In this document: positions 1 through 7,263 of the stretch, one piece after another
Position numbering within the stretch: the first letter of the stretch is position 1
Layout of the letters: each line of letters opens with the position of its first letter
Made by a program: the position numbers and the translations under genes
Notes under the pieces: model-generated
What the model saw: only the letters and a program-made list of their open reading frames with translations
What the model was told of the DNA's origin: nothing
The model's database searches: none
DNA from: Cytophagaceae bacterium
Lineage (GTDB): Bacteria; Bacteroidota; Bacteroidia; Flavobacteriales; Flavobacteriaceae
Assembly: GCA_002710685.1 (NCBI GenBank)
Contig: PALD01000075.1
Location: forward strand, 1 to 64,000
Reading direction: 5' to 3'
DNA length: 64,000 bases

Positions 1-31
1 GGGCACTGAACTTTCTTCGTTTTCCTTTCAT
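1..31 (-). CDS. IS3-family transposase OrfA, N-terminal fragment (runs off window)
   Basis: Ten codons are visible, reading M-K-G-K-R-R-K-F-S-A before the window edge. IS3-family OrfA proteins (HTH_Tnp_1) usually begin with this kind of basic stretch ending in RR-K-F-S/T followed by a conserved E-F-K. The start lies about 68 nt inside the putative IS terminus, which is normal for this family. OrfA is the helix-turn-helix subunit that joins OrfB by programmed frameshift; neither the helix-turn-helix nor OrfB can be seen here. Confidence 0.5.
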   Translation of the reverse strand, partial: MKGKRRKFSA

Positions 32-99
32 AATCTTGGTTAAATTTAAACTTTCGTTTTTTAACCAAGCAAATGGTCTAGTTTTTAGGGAGCATTACA
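1..99 (-). mobile_element. IS3-family insertion sequence, one end only
   Basis: Reading the minus strand inward from position 99, the sequence opens with TGTAATGCTCCCTAAAAA and an ACTAGACCA tract. This is the layout of an IS3/IS150-group terminal repeat (TG start, CCC, A-run, TAGAC). It is followed about 40 nt later by a transposase OrfA start. The rest of the element lies outside the window. The flanking gene at 100-215 is cut off exactly where this end begins. The family call rests on the combination of terminus and OrfA start; the exact boundary could be off by a few bases because the other end and the target duplication are not visible. Confidence 0.6.
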
Positions 100-215
100 A
101 AACCATCTTGAATTTGTCCATAATAATTAAAGACGTCTCCATCAAGAAAATCAGAAAGGTCATTTAATTTTTGTTTTAAAATTTCTTTAATTGAATCATC
201 CAATGGTAATTTCAT
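78..215 (-). pseudogene. N-terminal fragment of a gene truncated by the IS element
   Basis: Forty-five codons run from the ATG at 215, but the last seven or so lie inside the IS terminus, so the host gene is cut after about 38 codons. The visible part has an amphipathic first helix and then LDGDVFNYYGQIQDGF. That pattern (D-V/L-x-x-Y-x-G-x-I) resembles the first strand of SDH/ClpP-fold serine peptidases found in defence and phage contexts. This family assignment is weak because only the first strand is present. The rest of the gene should lie beyond the far end of the IS, outside the window. Confidence 0.4.
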
Positions 216-279
216 ACACAAGAATTAAGATAAGTCTCTAATATAGATATTTTTAAATAAATTTATCTCATAAATAAAT

Positions 280-378
280 ATGAACAAAAAAACCTTTAAA
301 ATACACGGCTCTTTTGACTATGTTTTAAAGGCTCCCGTCCATAAAAAGGACAAAGACCAAGGAAAAACGAAAAGTTAA
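280..378 (+). CDS. possible 32-residue basic peptide
   Basis: A short ATG frame encodes a lysine-rich peptide beginning MNKKTFKIHGSFDYVLKAP. It sits between the truncated gene and the AbiC-like gene and ends on top of an inverted repeat (377-393). I do not recognise it. It has no clear ribosome-binding site and could be a chance frame in this AT-rich island; the balanced composition (GSFDYVLKAPVH) is the only reason to record it. Confidence 0.2.
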   Translation: MNKKTFKIHGSFDYVLKAPVHKKDKDQGKTKS

Positions 379-393
379 AACAGCACCTGTTTT
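377..393 (-). terminator. hairpin downstream of the AbiC-like gene
   Basis: AAAACAG-CAC-CTGTTTT is a perfect 7-bp stem with a 3-nt loop, placed 31 nt after the stop codon of the minus-strand gene at 424-1131. A T-run follows in the minus direction only through the stem itself, so termination strength is uncertain. Confidence 0.4.
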
Positions 394-423
394 AAATCAT
401 ACGAAGATACTAGAGGTGCAAAA

Positions 424-1131
424 TCATATATAAATATCATCTTTGTAATCTCTAAACCAATTTTCTTGAATTTGTTCTGTAACTCCAGTTCTTTCAAGAA
501 TTTTTGATTGAACTGACCATTTTTGGATATTTGAACATCGAATAAGATAGAAATATATAAGATATTTTTCATGAAGTGAAGTTGAAGAACTTAGTATGTC
601 AAAGTATTTAATTTTATTTATGCCATTAATACTTGATGACGTAATAAAATATGCGAGATTATAAAAACTATCAATATATGAATTATAAACTGCGTGTAAT
701 TTTGATAGATATTCAAAAAACAAATCAGCCTGTTTCTCCTTATTTAATATATCTGCCTTATAAGCAACATTCCTTAAAGCATTTTCAATGTGGAAACTTA
801 GGAGTACCGACCCCGTTTTATCACTGTAGCTTAAAGCATTTATGTTTTCACGGTGAATATTCATTAAGCTAAAAAAGCTTGAATCAAACATTTGTTCTTG
901 TTGTACTCTCGCAGTATTTTTAATTTCATTGAATTGAAGCCAAATTGTAATTAATAGGGCTAGAGTACCAAAAGCTCCGAAAATGGCATTTGCAAAACCG
1001 AATACATCTCCAAAGGTTCCTCTATCGGTTCCGGAGAGGCTGTGAGATATTTTTAAATTTATAAGTAATACTGCTATTATACCAATGATGGCGATTAATA
1101 AATATGTAATTTGTTTTTTAGTTAATCCCAT
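424..1131 (-). CDS. putative abortive-infection membrane protein (putAbiC-like)
   Basis: A 235-residue protein with two N-terminal membrane segments (about residues 8-27 and 45-67), then a soluble helical domain. The section after the second membrane segment, ITIWLQFNEIKNT and FDSSFFSLMNIHRENI, has the signature of the 'putative phage abortive infection protein' family (putAbiC): a membrane helix, a coiled QQE region, then F-x-x-x-F-F-x-L-(L/M)-N-x-H. The ATG at 1131 is chosen over the longer frame because it lies 14 nt inside the end of the upstream PIN-like gene and gives a clean first membrane helix. Family members are linked to phage exclusion but the mechanism is unknown. Probably co-translated with the PIN-like gene. 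Confidence 0.7.
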   Translation of the reverse strand: MGLTKKQITYLLIAIIGIIAVLLINLKISHSLSGTDRGTFGDVFGFANAIFGAFGTLALLITIWLQFNEIKNTARVQQEQMFDSSFFSLMNIHRENINALSYSDKTGSVLLSFHIENALRNVAYKADILNKEKQADLFFEYLSKLHAVYNSYIDSFYNLAYFITSSSINGINKIKYFDILSSSTSLHEKYLIYFYLIRCSNIQKWSVQSKILERTGVTEQIQENWFRDYKDDIYI

Positions 1132-2518
1132 GATGATTAGTGTTGTAGAAAAGAAAGTATAATTGGAAATGGCCATCAAGTCTTATAAAGTCTATTTTTA
1201 CACTTTCAAATTCCCATTGCCTTATAATTATATTCTCTGAATCTATTTCTCCATTTATATAGTTATTCAATCCATTTTTATCACTGCCAAATTGATTGTA
1301 TAATATATCGATAGTACATTTGATTTCTTTATTAGAAATAAAGTACTTTGAACCGTCAGGGTGGGTCCTTGACAATATTAACTGAGATTCATCAATACTA
1401 TAAAATTTAGGAAGCATTATTTTATTGAAGAAACAAAAAAAATAATACTTGCTAACATGTTCATAAACAGGCTCGCCAGAAACTGATTTTGCTTCAGATT
1501 TTTTAAATAACGAGGTTTGGCTAATTATTTCCTTTATTTTAGAATAGGAATCTTCAAAGTAAGTTAAGCTGAGGTAGGAATTGTAATATGTTATAAATTC
1601 TAAAGGTTTGAAAACTTTTGTGCAAATATTTAAATGGCTATACGTGGCTTTGGCTTTCTCGATATTTTTTTGGTCGTTGGTTATATAAAATTCGCACCTT
1701 GACGCAAATGCAGTATGATTTGCATCATTTAAAATATTAAGGTATGTATTTGATGTCTTTTCGTTTACCTTAATTTTGTCAGATTTATATCCAGATAAAT
1801 CTAATATCAAATATTTATGAATTATTTCATCAAACCATGCATCATTATCTCTCTTGACAAATCCGTTTATAGGAAGTGTTTGAGCATTTCTTTTTAAAAT
1901 GTCCTCGATTTTTTTAAATGGATCCTCATTTGGTTTGAAAAAGCTGCTATTTATACCTAAAGTTTGGTATTGATTTCGAAGCCTTTTATATTCTTCGGTA
2001 TGAACCAAATCACTATATAGTTTTCCAGAAGCTCTCAATAAATCATTTAAATCCTTGTTTCGGGCAATCGCAGGGTAATATTTAGGATTAATTACTTTAA
2101 ATATCTCATCATCAATTTCAAACGAATTGAATAAATCAACAATCATGTCATACCAGATTTTATACTCTGGAACATTAAGATCATTTAATAAATTTTCAAT
2201 TGATAGATCGTCCATTAGATTATCCTGCTCTATTAAGGATTCAAAATAGATTGTAGGATTTTGATAGCCGAGCTGAATTTCACCATTGAGATGCCTGAAA
2301 ATACAATGGTCCTTTGTGAGTTTAGATAAGAATTCTAAATCTTTCTTAAGAAAGGGGTTTTCCTTTTCATTATAAAGAGATTTTTTTACATCTGAAACAT
2401 GATTGATTGAATATAATAAATCTAGGTGACTAGAAGTTTCTAGTATCTGCAAGAGTTCTGGGTACTTTCCATTTCTTAATCCTGAGTAAATATTCCAATC
2501 AATATATATTTTGGGCAT
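1118..2518 (-). CDS. PIN-like nuclease domain protein
   Basis: A 466-residue protein opening with IYIDWNIYSGLRNG, a typical first strand of a PIN-fold nuclease with the metal-binding Asp at residue 7. The matching C-terminal acidic signature appears about 260 residues later as NDANHTAFA (Asp265, His268) and CEFYITNDQKNI (Asp282), like the D-x-x-x-x-A and T-x-D motifs of VapC-type PIN domains. The spacer between them is much longer than in VapC toxins, so this is a large PIN-like protein. A further 170 residues of unknown fold follow. Its start overlaps the stop of the upstream lipoprotein gene (TAATG) and its end overlaps the AbiC-like gene, so the three form one translational unit. Predicted role: RNA cleavage in a defence or toxin context (inference). 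Confidence 0.6.
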   Translation of the reverse strand: MPKIYIDWNIYSGLRNGKYPELLQILETSSHLDLLYSINHVSDVKKSLYNEKENPFLKKDLEFLSKLTKDHCIFRHLNGEIQLGYQNPTIYFESLIEQDNLMDDLSIENLLNDLNVPEYKIWYDMIVDLFNSFEIDDEIFKVINPKYYPAIARNKDLNDLLRASGKLYSDLVHTEEYKRLRNQYQTLGINSSFFKPNEDPFKKIEDILKRNAQTLPINGFVKRDNDAWFDEIIHKYLILDLSGYKSDKIKVNEKTSNTYLNILNDANHTAFASRCEFYITNDQKNIEKAKATYSHLNICTKVFKPLEFITYYNSYLSLTYFEDSYSKIKEIISQTSLFKKSEAKSVSGEPVYEHVSKYYFFCFFNKIMLPKFYSIDESQLILSRTHPDGSKYFISNKEIKCTIDILYNQFGSDKNGLNNYINGEIDSENIIIRQWEFESVKIDFIRLDGHFQLYFLFYNTNHHGIN

Positions 2519-2931
2519 TATTTTTTGAAGTTTTGGATTATAACTCCATCTCTTTTATTCTCATGTTTCCAAATTAAAGTACTGTCATCAAGTTGTATAA
2601 TGGTTAACTTGTATATTTCAAGCCCGGGATCTGATTCGTCCCAAGTGATTGTGATTGTGCTTCCTTCTATTTTCCAATCGCCAAATTCTGAATAATATCC
2701 ATTCTCTGACGCGAATTCGTCATAGTAAACAAACTCTGTTCGATAGTCAGATGTAAAGACAACATATTCGTTAATACCATCATTTTCCTCATTGTTAATA
2801 GAACTTGAATTTTCTATCCATTTACCTAAAAGGAAATTTGAATTGGTTTCTGGTTGAGAAACTTCTTCGTCTGAACATGAAGAAAAAGCAATGAGAAGTA
2901 ATGCAAAAATCGGTAAGTATTTTTTTATCAT
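2518..2931 (-). CDS. lipocalin-like lipoprotein
   Basis: A 137-residue exported lipoprotein: signal sequence MIKKYLPIFALLLIAFSSC with the lipobox Cys at residue 19, then an acidic linker and a beta-rich domain beginning FLLGKWIENSS. The pattern L-x-G-x-W near the start and alternating strands ending in LIWKHENK fit the small lipocalin-like lipoproteins common in Bacteroidota. It is the first gene of the unit with the PIN-like and AbiC-like genes (stop and next start share one base), which is an unusual partner for a nuclease. No ligand can be inferred. Confidence 0.6.
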   Translation of the reverse strand: MIKKYLPIFALLLIAFSSCSDEEVSQPETNSNFLLGKWIENSSSINNEENDGINEYVVFTSDYRTEFVYYDEFASENGYYSEFGDWKIEGSTITITWDESDPGLEIYKLTIIQLDDSTLIWKHENKRDGVIIQNFKK

Positions 2932-2953
2932 AATTGGATTTTAAGAAATTATA

Positions 2954-2975
2954 CAAAGCCGTAATATCGGCTTTG
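2954..2975 (-). terminator. hairpin between the small-gene pair and the lipoprotein operon
   Basis: CAAAGCCG-TAATAT-CGGCTTTG is a perfect 8-bp stem with a 6-nt loop, 24 nt after the frameshifted end of the upstream minus-strand gene (2999) and 23 nt before the lipoprotein start. There is no strong T-run, so it may be an attenuator or a weak terminator. Confidence 0.4.
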
Positions 2976-2998
2976 AAAGTGTTTGGTTTTGTATAGTC

Positions 2999-3216
2999 CT
3001 ACTTCTTTGCCTTTCCGCCAAATATGGTAACAGTCAAAAAAAAGGTTAAAATATTCGTCCCCATCAAAAGAATAATTGCGTTATCATTTAAACCTTTAAA
3101 TAGGCGAGTGTATTTTTTAATCCTTCAAAAGCTGAGAATATTACAAATAATATAATTCCAAGAACTCCGAAAATTCTTAAAAGCTTATCTAAAAAATTAT
3201 TACTTCTTGATACCAT
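2999..3216 (-). CDS. small two-helix membrane protein, apparent -1 frameshift at TTTAAAG
   Basis: The zero frame from the ATG at 3216 gives 42 residues (a basic start, then LLRIFGVLGIILFVIFSAF) and stops at 3088-3090. Just before that stop lies T-TTA-AAG, a canonical X-XXY-YYZ slippery heptamer. A -1 slip there continues for 31 more codons (GLNDNAIILLMGTNILTF, then a short membrane stretch ending GGKAKK) to a stop at 2999. The fused product is about 72 residues with two membrane helices and a basic tail, which is more sensible than either half. It could be programmed frameshifting or a simple recent mutation. It sits 17 nt after the 44-residue gene, so the two are probably co-transcribed. Function unknown. 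Confidence 0.5.
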
Positions 3217-3233
3217 GCCTTATTTGGTTCCAA

Positions 3234-3368
3234 TTAATTATTGTTTTCTTTACTATTTAAAATATCCTCAACCTGGGACATGATTTTCTTCTCTTTCCTT
3301 TGCACCATTGTTTTAAGTAAAAGCTTTTCTGCTCTAGTTAATGGCTTGTCATCTGGAATTTTTTTCAT
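3234..3368 (-). CDS. 44-residue charged protein of unknown function
   Basis: An ATG frame of 44 codons beginning MKKIPDDKPLTRAEKLLLK and continuing with a lysine-rich helix (MVQRKEKKIMSQ) to a polar tail. It looks like a compact amphipathic helix pair with high charge. It lies directly upstream of the small membrane protein at 2999-3216 (17-nt gap, same strand), so the pair resembles a micro-operon of the kind often carried by mobile islands. I do not recognise the family. No convincing promoter was found upstream. Confidence 0.4.
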   Translation of the reverse strand: MKKIPDDKPLTRAEKLLLKTMVQRKEKKIMSQVEDILNSKENNN

Positions 3369-3602
3369 CTCTTAAGTATTTGGGTGAATAGCTATCAAAA
3401 TTGTTTATATAATCAGGTTTTGGGGATGGAATACATAATTTTAGCGGTCCTGCCTGGAATCGAAAATCGGTTTGTTTACCCCACGGGGTGCCTTTTTGGT
3501 TCGGTTCTCCCCAGGTTTTTAGCTTTTTTTGCTAGCTACTATGCACAATGTATAACCAAGCAACTAATTAAGGTTTAAAGCAATTCTGGGTATTGATTAT
3601 AA
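3369..3602. other. gene-poor stretch of the tRNA-Asn island
   Basis: No frame here looks like a real gene. The plus strand holds a 64-codon frame with odd composition that I reject. A short GC-richer patch at about 3440-3515 (ccccacggggtgcc and neighbours) stands out from the AT-rich surroundings and may be a fragment of other origin. Confidence 0.4.
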
Positions 3603-3713
3603 AAGGGGATTACTAAGATAAATAAATTTCTCAATTCCCATTTACGGAAAACCTTACGTGATGGAAATAATAATATTCAAGCTATGGCAAATGCAAAGAA
3701 GAAATACCGCTAA
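3603..3713 (+). pseudogene. C-terminal remnant of a coding sequence
   Basis: An open stretch of 36 codons follows a stop at 3600-3602 and has no credible start codon. It reads KINKFLNSHLRKTLRDGNNN and ends in a lysine/arginine-rich tail (ANAKKKYR) before TAA. The composition looks like the real C-terminus of a basic, possibly DNA-binding, protein rather than random translation. It is probably the tail of a decayed gene; a recombinase or regulator tail is possible but not shown. A hairpin at 3764-3786 follows it. Confidence 0.3.
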
Positions 3714-3763
3714 TTGGAAAAAAGAAAAGACCCGCTAGAGCAGGCCTTTAATTGTTCAAAAGT

Positions 3764-3786
3764 TTACCTATGGCTTAGATAGGTAA
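3764..3786. other. inverted repeat downstream of the gene remnant
   Basis: TTACCTAT-GGCTTAG-ATAGGTAA forms a perfect 8-bp stem with a 7-nt loop in the space between the remnant at 3603-3713 and the tRNA gene. It could be an old terminator or part of a recombination site. Confidence 0.35.
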
Positions 3787-3874
3787 GAATTCAAATTTAA
3801 GGGAAAAATTATTTAAGTATTAAAAAAAATCAATTGCGGGATATATGGGGGGATAAGAAAAAAAGCATGAAAAC

Positions 3875-3906
3875 AAAAAAGCCTCAACTATAACAAGTTA
3901 AGGCTT
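3875..3906 (-). terminator. terminator of tRNA-Asn
   Basis: On the minus strand, AAGCC and AACT arms pair with AGTT and GGCTT arms around a 6-nt loop, followed by six Ts and GTTTTC. It begins 8 nt after the end of the tRNA, the normal place for an intrinsic terminator. Confidence 0.7.
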
Positions 3907-3913
3907 CATTTTG

Positions 3914-3987
3914 CTCCCCCTCTTGGGCTCGAACCAAGGACCCTTTGATTAACAGTCAAATGCTCTAACCAACTGAGCTAAGGAGGA
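3914..3987 (-). tRNA. tRNA-Asn (anticodon GTT)
   Basis: A 74-nt cloverleaf on the minus strand. The acceptor stem pairs TCCTCCT with AGGGGGA, the D arm carries AGCTCAGTTGGTTAGAGC, the anticodon loop is CTGTTAA (anticodon GTT), and the T arm contains GGTTCGAGCC. The CCA end is not encoded. AT-rich accessory DNA begins on its 3' side (lower coordinates), the usual arrangement when a tRNA gene serves as an integration target; no repeated 3'-end fragment is visible in this window. Confidence 0.95.
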
Positions 3988-4056
3988 ATGCTTTTTCTTT
4001 AGCGGATGCAAATATACCTAAATTTTATAATCAGCAAAAAATAATCAATTAAAATA

Positions 4057-7000
4057 TCAGCCCTTATTTTTCCCCCTAGCCACAAAGAAAACCACAGCCA
4101 CTGATAACAAAGCAATTAGCCCTATTGTCCACCAGGTGCCCCACCCATTTCCAGGGACCTCAACCGCAGATAAATCGCCCATTACCACCAGGCCTGCCCA
4201 GTATTGAGGAGCCCGTAAACGCCCATCATGAGATTGTAGATAATCCATTTTTGCCCTGTGAAGTGCAACATCCTTGGTGTTACCATCTTCAATATATTCA
4301 TAAAAATCCTTGAGAATAGATGAACTCGATTCTTCATCTATTTCCCACAAACTGGTTAAAAGACTCTGGCTGCCCGCATAGTTAAATGCGTGTGCCAGGG
4401 ATATCATGCCCTCGCCAGGTTTATAGCCCGGCTTGCCCGTCTCACATGCAGTCAAGACCGTCAATTGTGAGTTCATGGTCGTTTCATAGATTTCGTTTGC
4501 ATAGAGAATATTATCCGCTTCAGGGCTTTCTCCCTTGGCAAAGACCAGTTGTGAAAATTCAGGTCTCAGGTTGTTAGATGAGGCGTGCGTGCCTATATGC
4601 AATACGGTATTTTCTTTGGCATTCGCCAAAAAATTCTCTTTTGTGGCCTCTTCTTCCATAAAGATGCGTGCGCCCATCATCTGCTTGAGCTCTTTTACCA
4701 GGTCTCCAGAAAAGGGTTGGGATAACAAGGTTAGGTAGTCTTTGTCCTCTTCCATAACATCACCAGCAGTACCGTATAGAGATTTTAGCTTGCTTGAAAA
4801 AACCGGGGCAAAGGCGGTAACACCATTTGCATACACCTTGTCCTGTCCCTGGTCTTCTATAAGGAAACTGTAATTGTAAGAAAATATATAATCGTGGATC
4901 AAGCTATACTGCCAGGCCTCATCTGGGTTAGGGGGAACTTCCTTTAACAAGCTTTCAAAACTGATATTGAACAATGCCCTATCCGGTATAATCGTAACCT
5001 TCTGGGTGGTAATGGAAGCTTCAAGAGGTTGCCAGAAGCGGGTGTACCATGTATGCAGCAAAGCCATGGTTTGCCGTGGGTCCATGGTGTTCTGGGGCAG
5101 CACGATGGCTGCTTTGTCTTCAGTATGGTTTAAAGGAATCAAGTCGCTACCCGTTGCTGTTACCACCAGGGCATAAAGCTTATCTTCAATAAATAGATAA
5201 CGCACGGTGGTATATCCTTTTTTGGGCTTGACCCTATCCATATTCAAACCTTCATAAAGGTTGGCATAACGTAGTTTATAGTAGGAGGGCTGTTCTTGTT
5301 TTAACCGTTCGATATGGTTGTTCCATGCCTGTTGATGCTTAAAAAATTGCTCAAGGTTGTTGTCGCCGTCCAGGGCATCGTTGAGTTGTTGTTTTAGGGC
5401 AATTTCCTGTTCGCGCAATTGAGGGGACAGCCCTGCAAACCGTGTTGAGCTGTTTGTTAACCGTGACCGTATGCGGCTGTAGAGGGCTGATTCATGTAGG
5501 GTAAGGATATTGTTGAGGTATTTTTTGTCTTTTGTGCGATTGTACAAATGCAGCTGGATCTGTTTGGCAAATTCGATAAGGTCTTCGTTTTCATCCAGCA
5601 GGGAGCCAAAGGATTCAGCATCAGTAAACAGGGCTTTCCGTCTCTCAAGTGCGTTTAAACCGGTATTGATTTGTTGCATGAGGCCTTCCAGAAAATCCTT
5701 TGACTTGTTTTGCGCAAGCTTGTACCTACTTTTTACAGCAAGCAGTACAAGTGCCGGCGTGCTTGTGGAGACATACACAGAATCAATGGGGTTTTTTGCC
5801 TGTTGCGCCCTGATGAGCTCCAGGCCTTTTTCACCATAGTCCAGCGCTTTTTCATAATCATCCAGTGCATAGTACACATCGCCCATGGCCTGTAACTGGT
5901 TCATGTACAACAGTGAATTTTCCTGATGTGTTGATTTGATATAGGCATCTGTATCCCGTATGATTTTAAGGGCCAGTGCTGGTCGATCATTTGTTGCAAA
6001 AAAATGTGCCGCGCGATAAGATTCTATAAGAAAATCCCTGTTGTAGGTCTCGCCAAAGGCCTGTTTTTGCAAGGGCAGGGCCTTGAGGTAATATGCTTCG
6101 GCGAGGGCAACATTGCCCAGGTTTTGCTGTACCGTGGCCAGCGTCATGTATGCCGAGGCTTCCCAGTAGGGTTGTTGAATATGGTATTTCTCGATGCGCT
6201 GCAGCGCTGCATTAAGATGGGCTTGTGCTGCTTCAAATTCCCGTAATGATATCTTGGACTGCGCCACCAGGATGTGCGAGATCATGAGATTGGTATCGTC
6301 CTCGTCAAGGTGTTCTTTCTTGTACTTAAATGCACGTTCTATAATTTCATCGGCTTTTTGATAATGCCCTATGCCGTTATAGAAGACGGCAAGGTTGTCT
6401 ATACTGCTTCCCAGTAACCTGATTGCTGAGCGCTTCCGGGTGACATCAGTGCTTATCGCAATGTATTTTTCATAGTCCTCGATGACCTTTTTAGAAAGCG
6501 TGATGGATTCTTCGGGAAAACCGCGGGCCTGTTGCAGCACCGCCATATTGCTCTGCAGCATGGCCGGCCGGTAAAAGTTGTTCAGCGGCAAGGTGTCTTT
6601 TGCGGTCTGCAGGGTCTCAAGGGCCATGTTGAAGTAATAATAAGAGCTATCCATCTTGGCCTCGTTCCACATCACGATGCCCATACCGTTGTAGCTGTTG
6701 AAGAGGTGCTCGATGTCAAATGGTTGCTGCTGGTAATATTTCAGTGCTTTTATCTGGTATTTTTTACCGGTTTGATGGTCTCCCAGGTAAACCGCCTGTA
6801 TGCCCAGGTTGTAATAGATATGCCCAAAGTCAATCAAGGTGCTATCCTTGACTTTTTTAGCCTCTTCAAGGGCCTTTAGGGTAGATTCATGATTTAGTTG
6901 TGCACGGTCTGCATTGTCATAGACCTCGGCAAGCTCCATGTAGGCCTTATGCCTGTAAAAAGGATCAGCAAGTTGTGGCAATACTTCTTTGAACAGCCTT

Positions 7001-7263
7001 TCAGCAAAAGTGACTGACGCATCAAGGCCATCTGTTTTTTCCTTGACGTAACCCATGACGGTTATGTAATAGAGCAGGCTATCGGCTAACTTTTGTTGTC
7101 TTAATTTTTGTAGTTTGAGCGTTAACAGGCTGTCAGCCTTTGCAGCTGATGCTGTGGCGAGCACGTTTTTGATATAGGTTCTTTCCAAGTTTTTCTCCTG
7201 TCCCACGGCCATGGGGGGCAGGAGAAAAAGAAATAGCAGTAAAGTCCACCTCGTGCGTCTCAC
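4057..7263 (-). CDS. exported TPR-CHAT caspase-like peptidase
   Basis: A 1068-residue protein: signal peptide at 1-21 (LLLFLFLLPPMAVGQ), tetratricopeptide repeats over roughly residues 50-500, a helical linker, then a CHAT (caspase HetF associated with TPRs) domain at about 750-1030. The His-Cys dyad is visible as VLHIGTHAS (about His893) and VLTACETGKPGYKPGEG (about Cys940), so the peptidase should be active. One membrane helix (about 1046-1064) and a basic tail RGKNKG close the protein, placing the CHAT domain in the periplasm. Translation starts at GTG, overlapping the stop of the anti-sigma-like gene (GTGA). As last gene of the sigma/anti-sigma operon it is a candidate site-1-type protease for this pathway (inference). 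Confidence 0.85.
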   Translation of the reverse strand: MRRTRWTLLLFLFLLPPMAVGQEKNLERTYIKNVLATASAAKADSLLTLKLQKLRQQKLADSLLYYITVMGYVKEKTDGLDASVTFAERLFKEVLPQLADPFYRHKAYMELAEVYDNADRAQLNHESTLKALEEAKKVKDSTLIDFGHIYYNLGIQAVYLGDHQTGKKYQIKALKYYQQQPFDIEHLFNSYNGMGIVMWNEAKMDSSYYYFNMALETLQTAKDTLPLNNFYRPAMLQSNMAVLQQARGFPEESITLSKKVIEDYEKYIAISTDVTRKRSAIRLLGSSIDNLAVFYNGIGHYQKADEIIERAFKYKKEHLDEDDTNLMISHILVAQSKISLREFEAAQAHLNAALQRIEKYHIQQPYWEASAYMTLATVQQNLGNVALAEAYYLKALPLQKQAFGETYNRDFLIESYRAAHFFATNDRPALALKIIRDTDAYIKSTHQENSLLYMNQLQAMGDVYYALDDYEKALDYGEKGLELIRAQQAKNPIDSVYVSTSTPALVLLAVKSRYKLAQNKSKDFLEGLMQQINTGLNALERRKALFTDAESFGSLLDENEDLIEFAKQIQLHLYNRTKDKKYLNNILTLHESALYSRIRSRLTNSSTRFAGLSPQLREQEIALKQQLNDALDGDNNLEQFFKHQQAWNNHIERLKQEQPSYYKLRYANLYEGLNMDRVKPKKGYTTVRYLFIEDKLYALVVTATGSDLIPLNHTEDKAAIVLPQNTMDPRQTMALLHTWYTRFWQPLEASITTQKVTIIPDRALFNISFESLLKEVPPNPDEAWQYSLIHDYIFSYNYSFLIEDQGQDKVYANGVTAFAPVFSSKLKSLYGTAGDVMEEDKDYLTLLSQPFSGDLVKELKQMMGARIFMEEEATKENFLANAKENTVLHIGTHASSNNLRPEFSQLVFAKGESPEADNILYANEIYETTMNSQLTVLTACETGKPGYKPGEGMISLAHAFNYAGSQSLLTSLWEIDEESSSSILKDFYEYIEDGNTKDVALHRAKMDYLQSHDGRLRAPQYWAGLVVMGDLSAVEVPGNGWGTWWTIGLIALLSVAVVFFVARGKNKG

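Noticed and set aside
651..872. A 73-codon plus-strand frame opposite the AbiC-like gene
   Set aside because: It is the antisense of a gene with clear family features; composition is not protein-like.
3384..3578. A 64-codon plus-strand frame in the tRNA island
   Set aside because: Aromatic- and Cys-rich composition, no homology-like motif, no ribosome-binding or promoter signal; it crosses a patch of different base composition.
3914..3987. A second att copy of the tRNA-Asn 3' end within the island
   Set aside because: Scanning 1-3913 for the T-arm and acceptor words (TCGAGCC, CCCAAGAGG) found no second copy, so no island boundary can be drawn here.
4125..6879. Several frames of 60-115 codons antisense to the CHAT gene
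   Set aside because: All overlap a protein with signal peptide, TPRs and an intact catalytic dyad; they are shadow frames.
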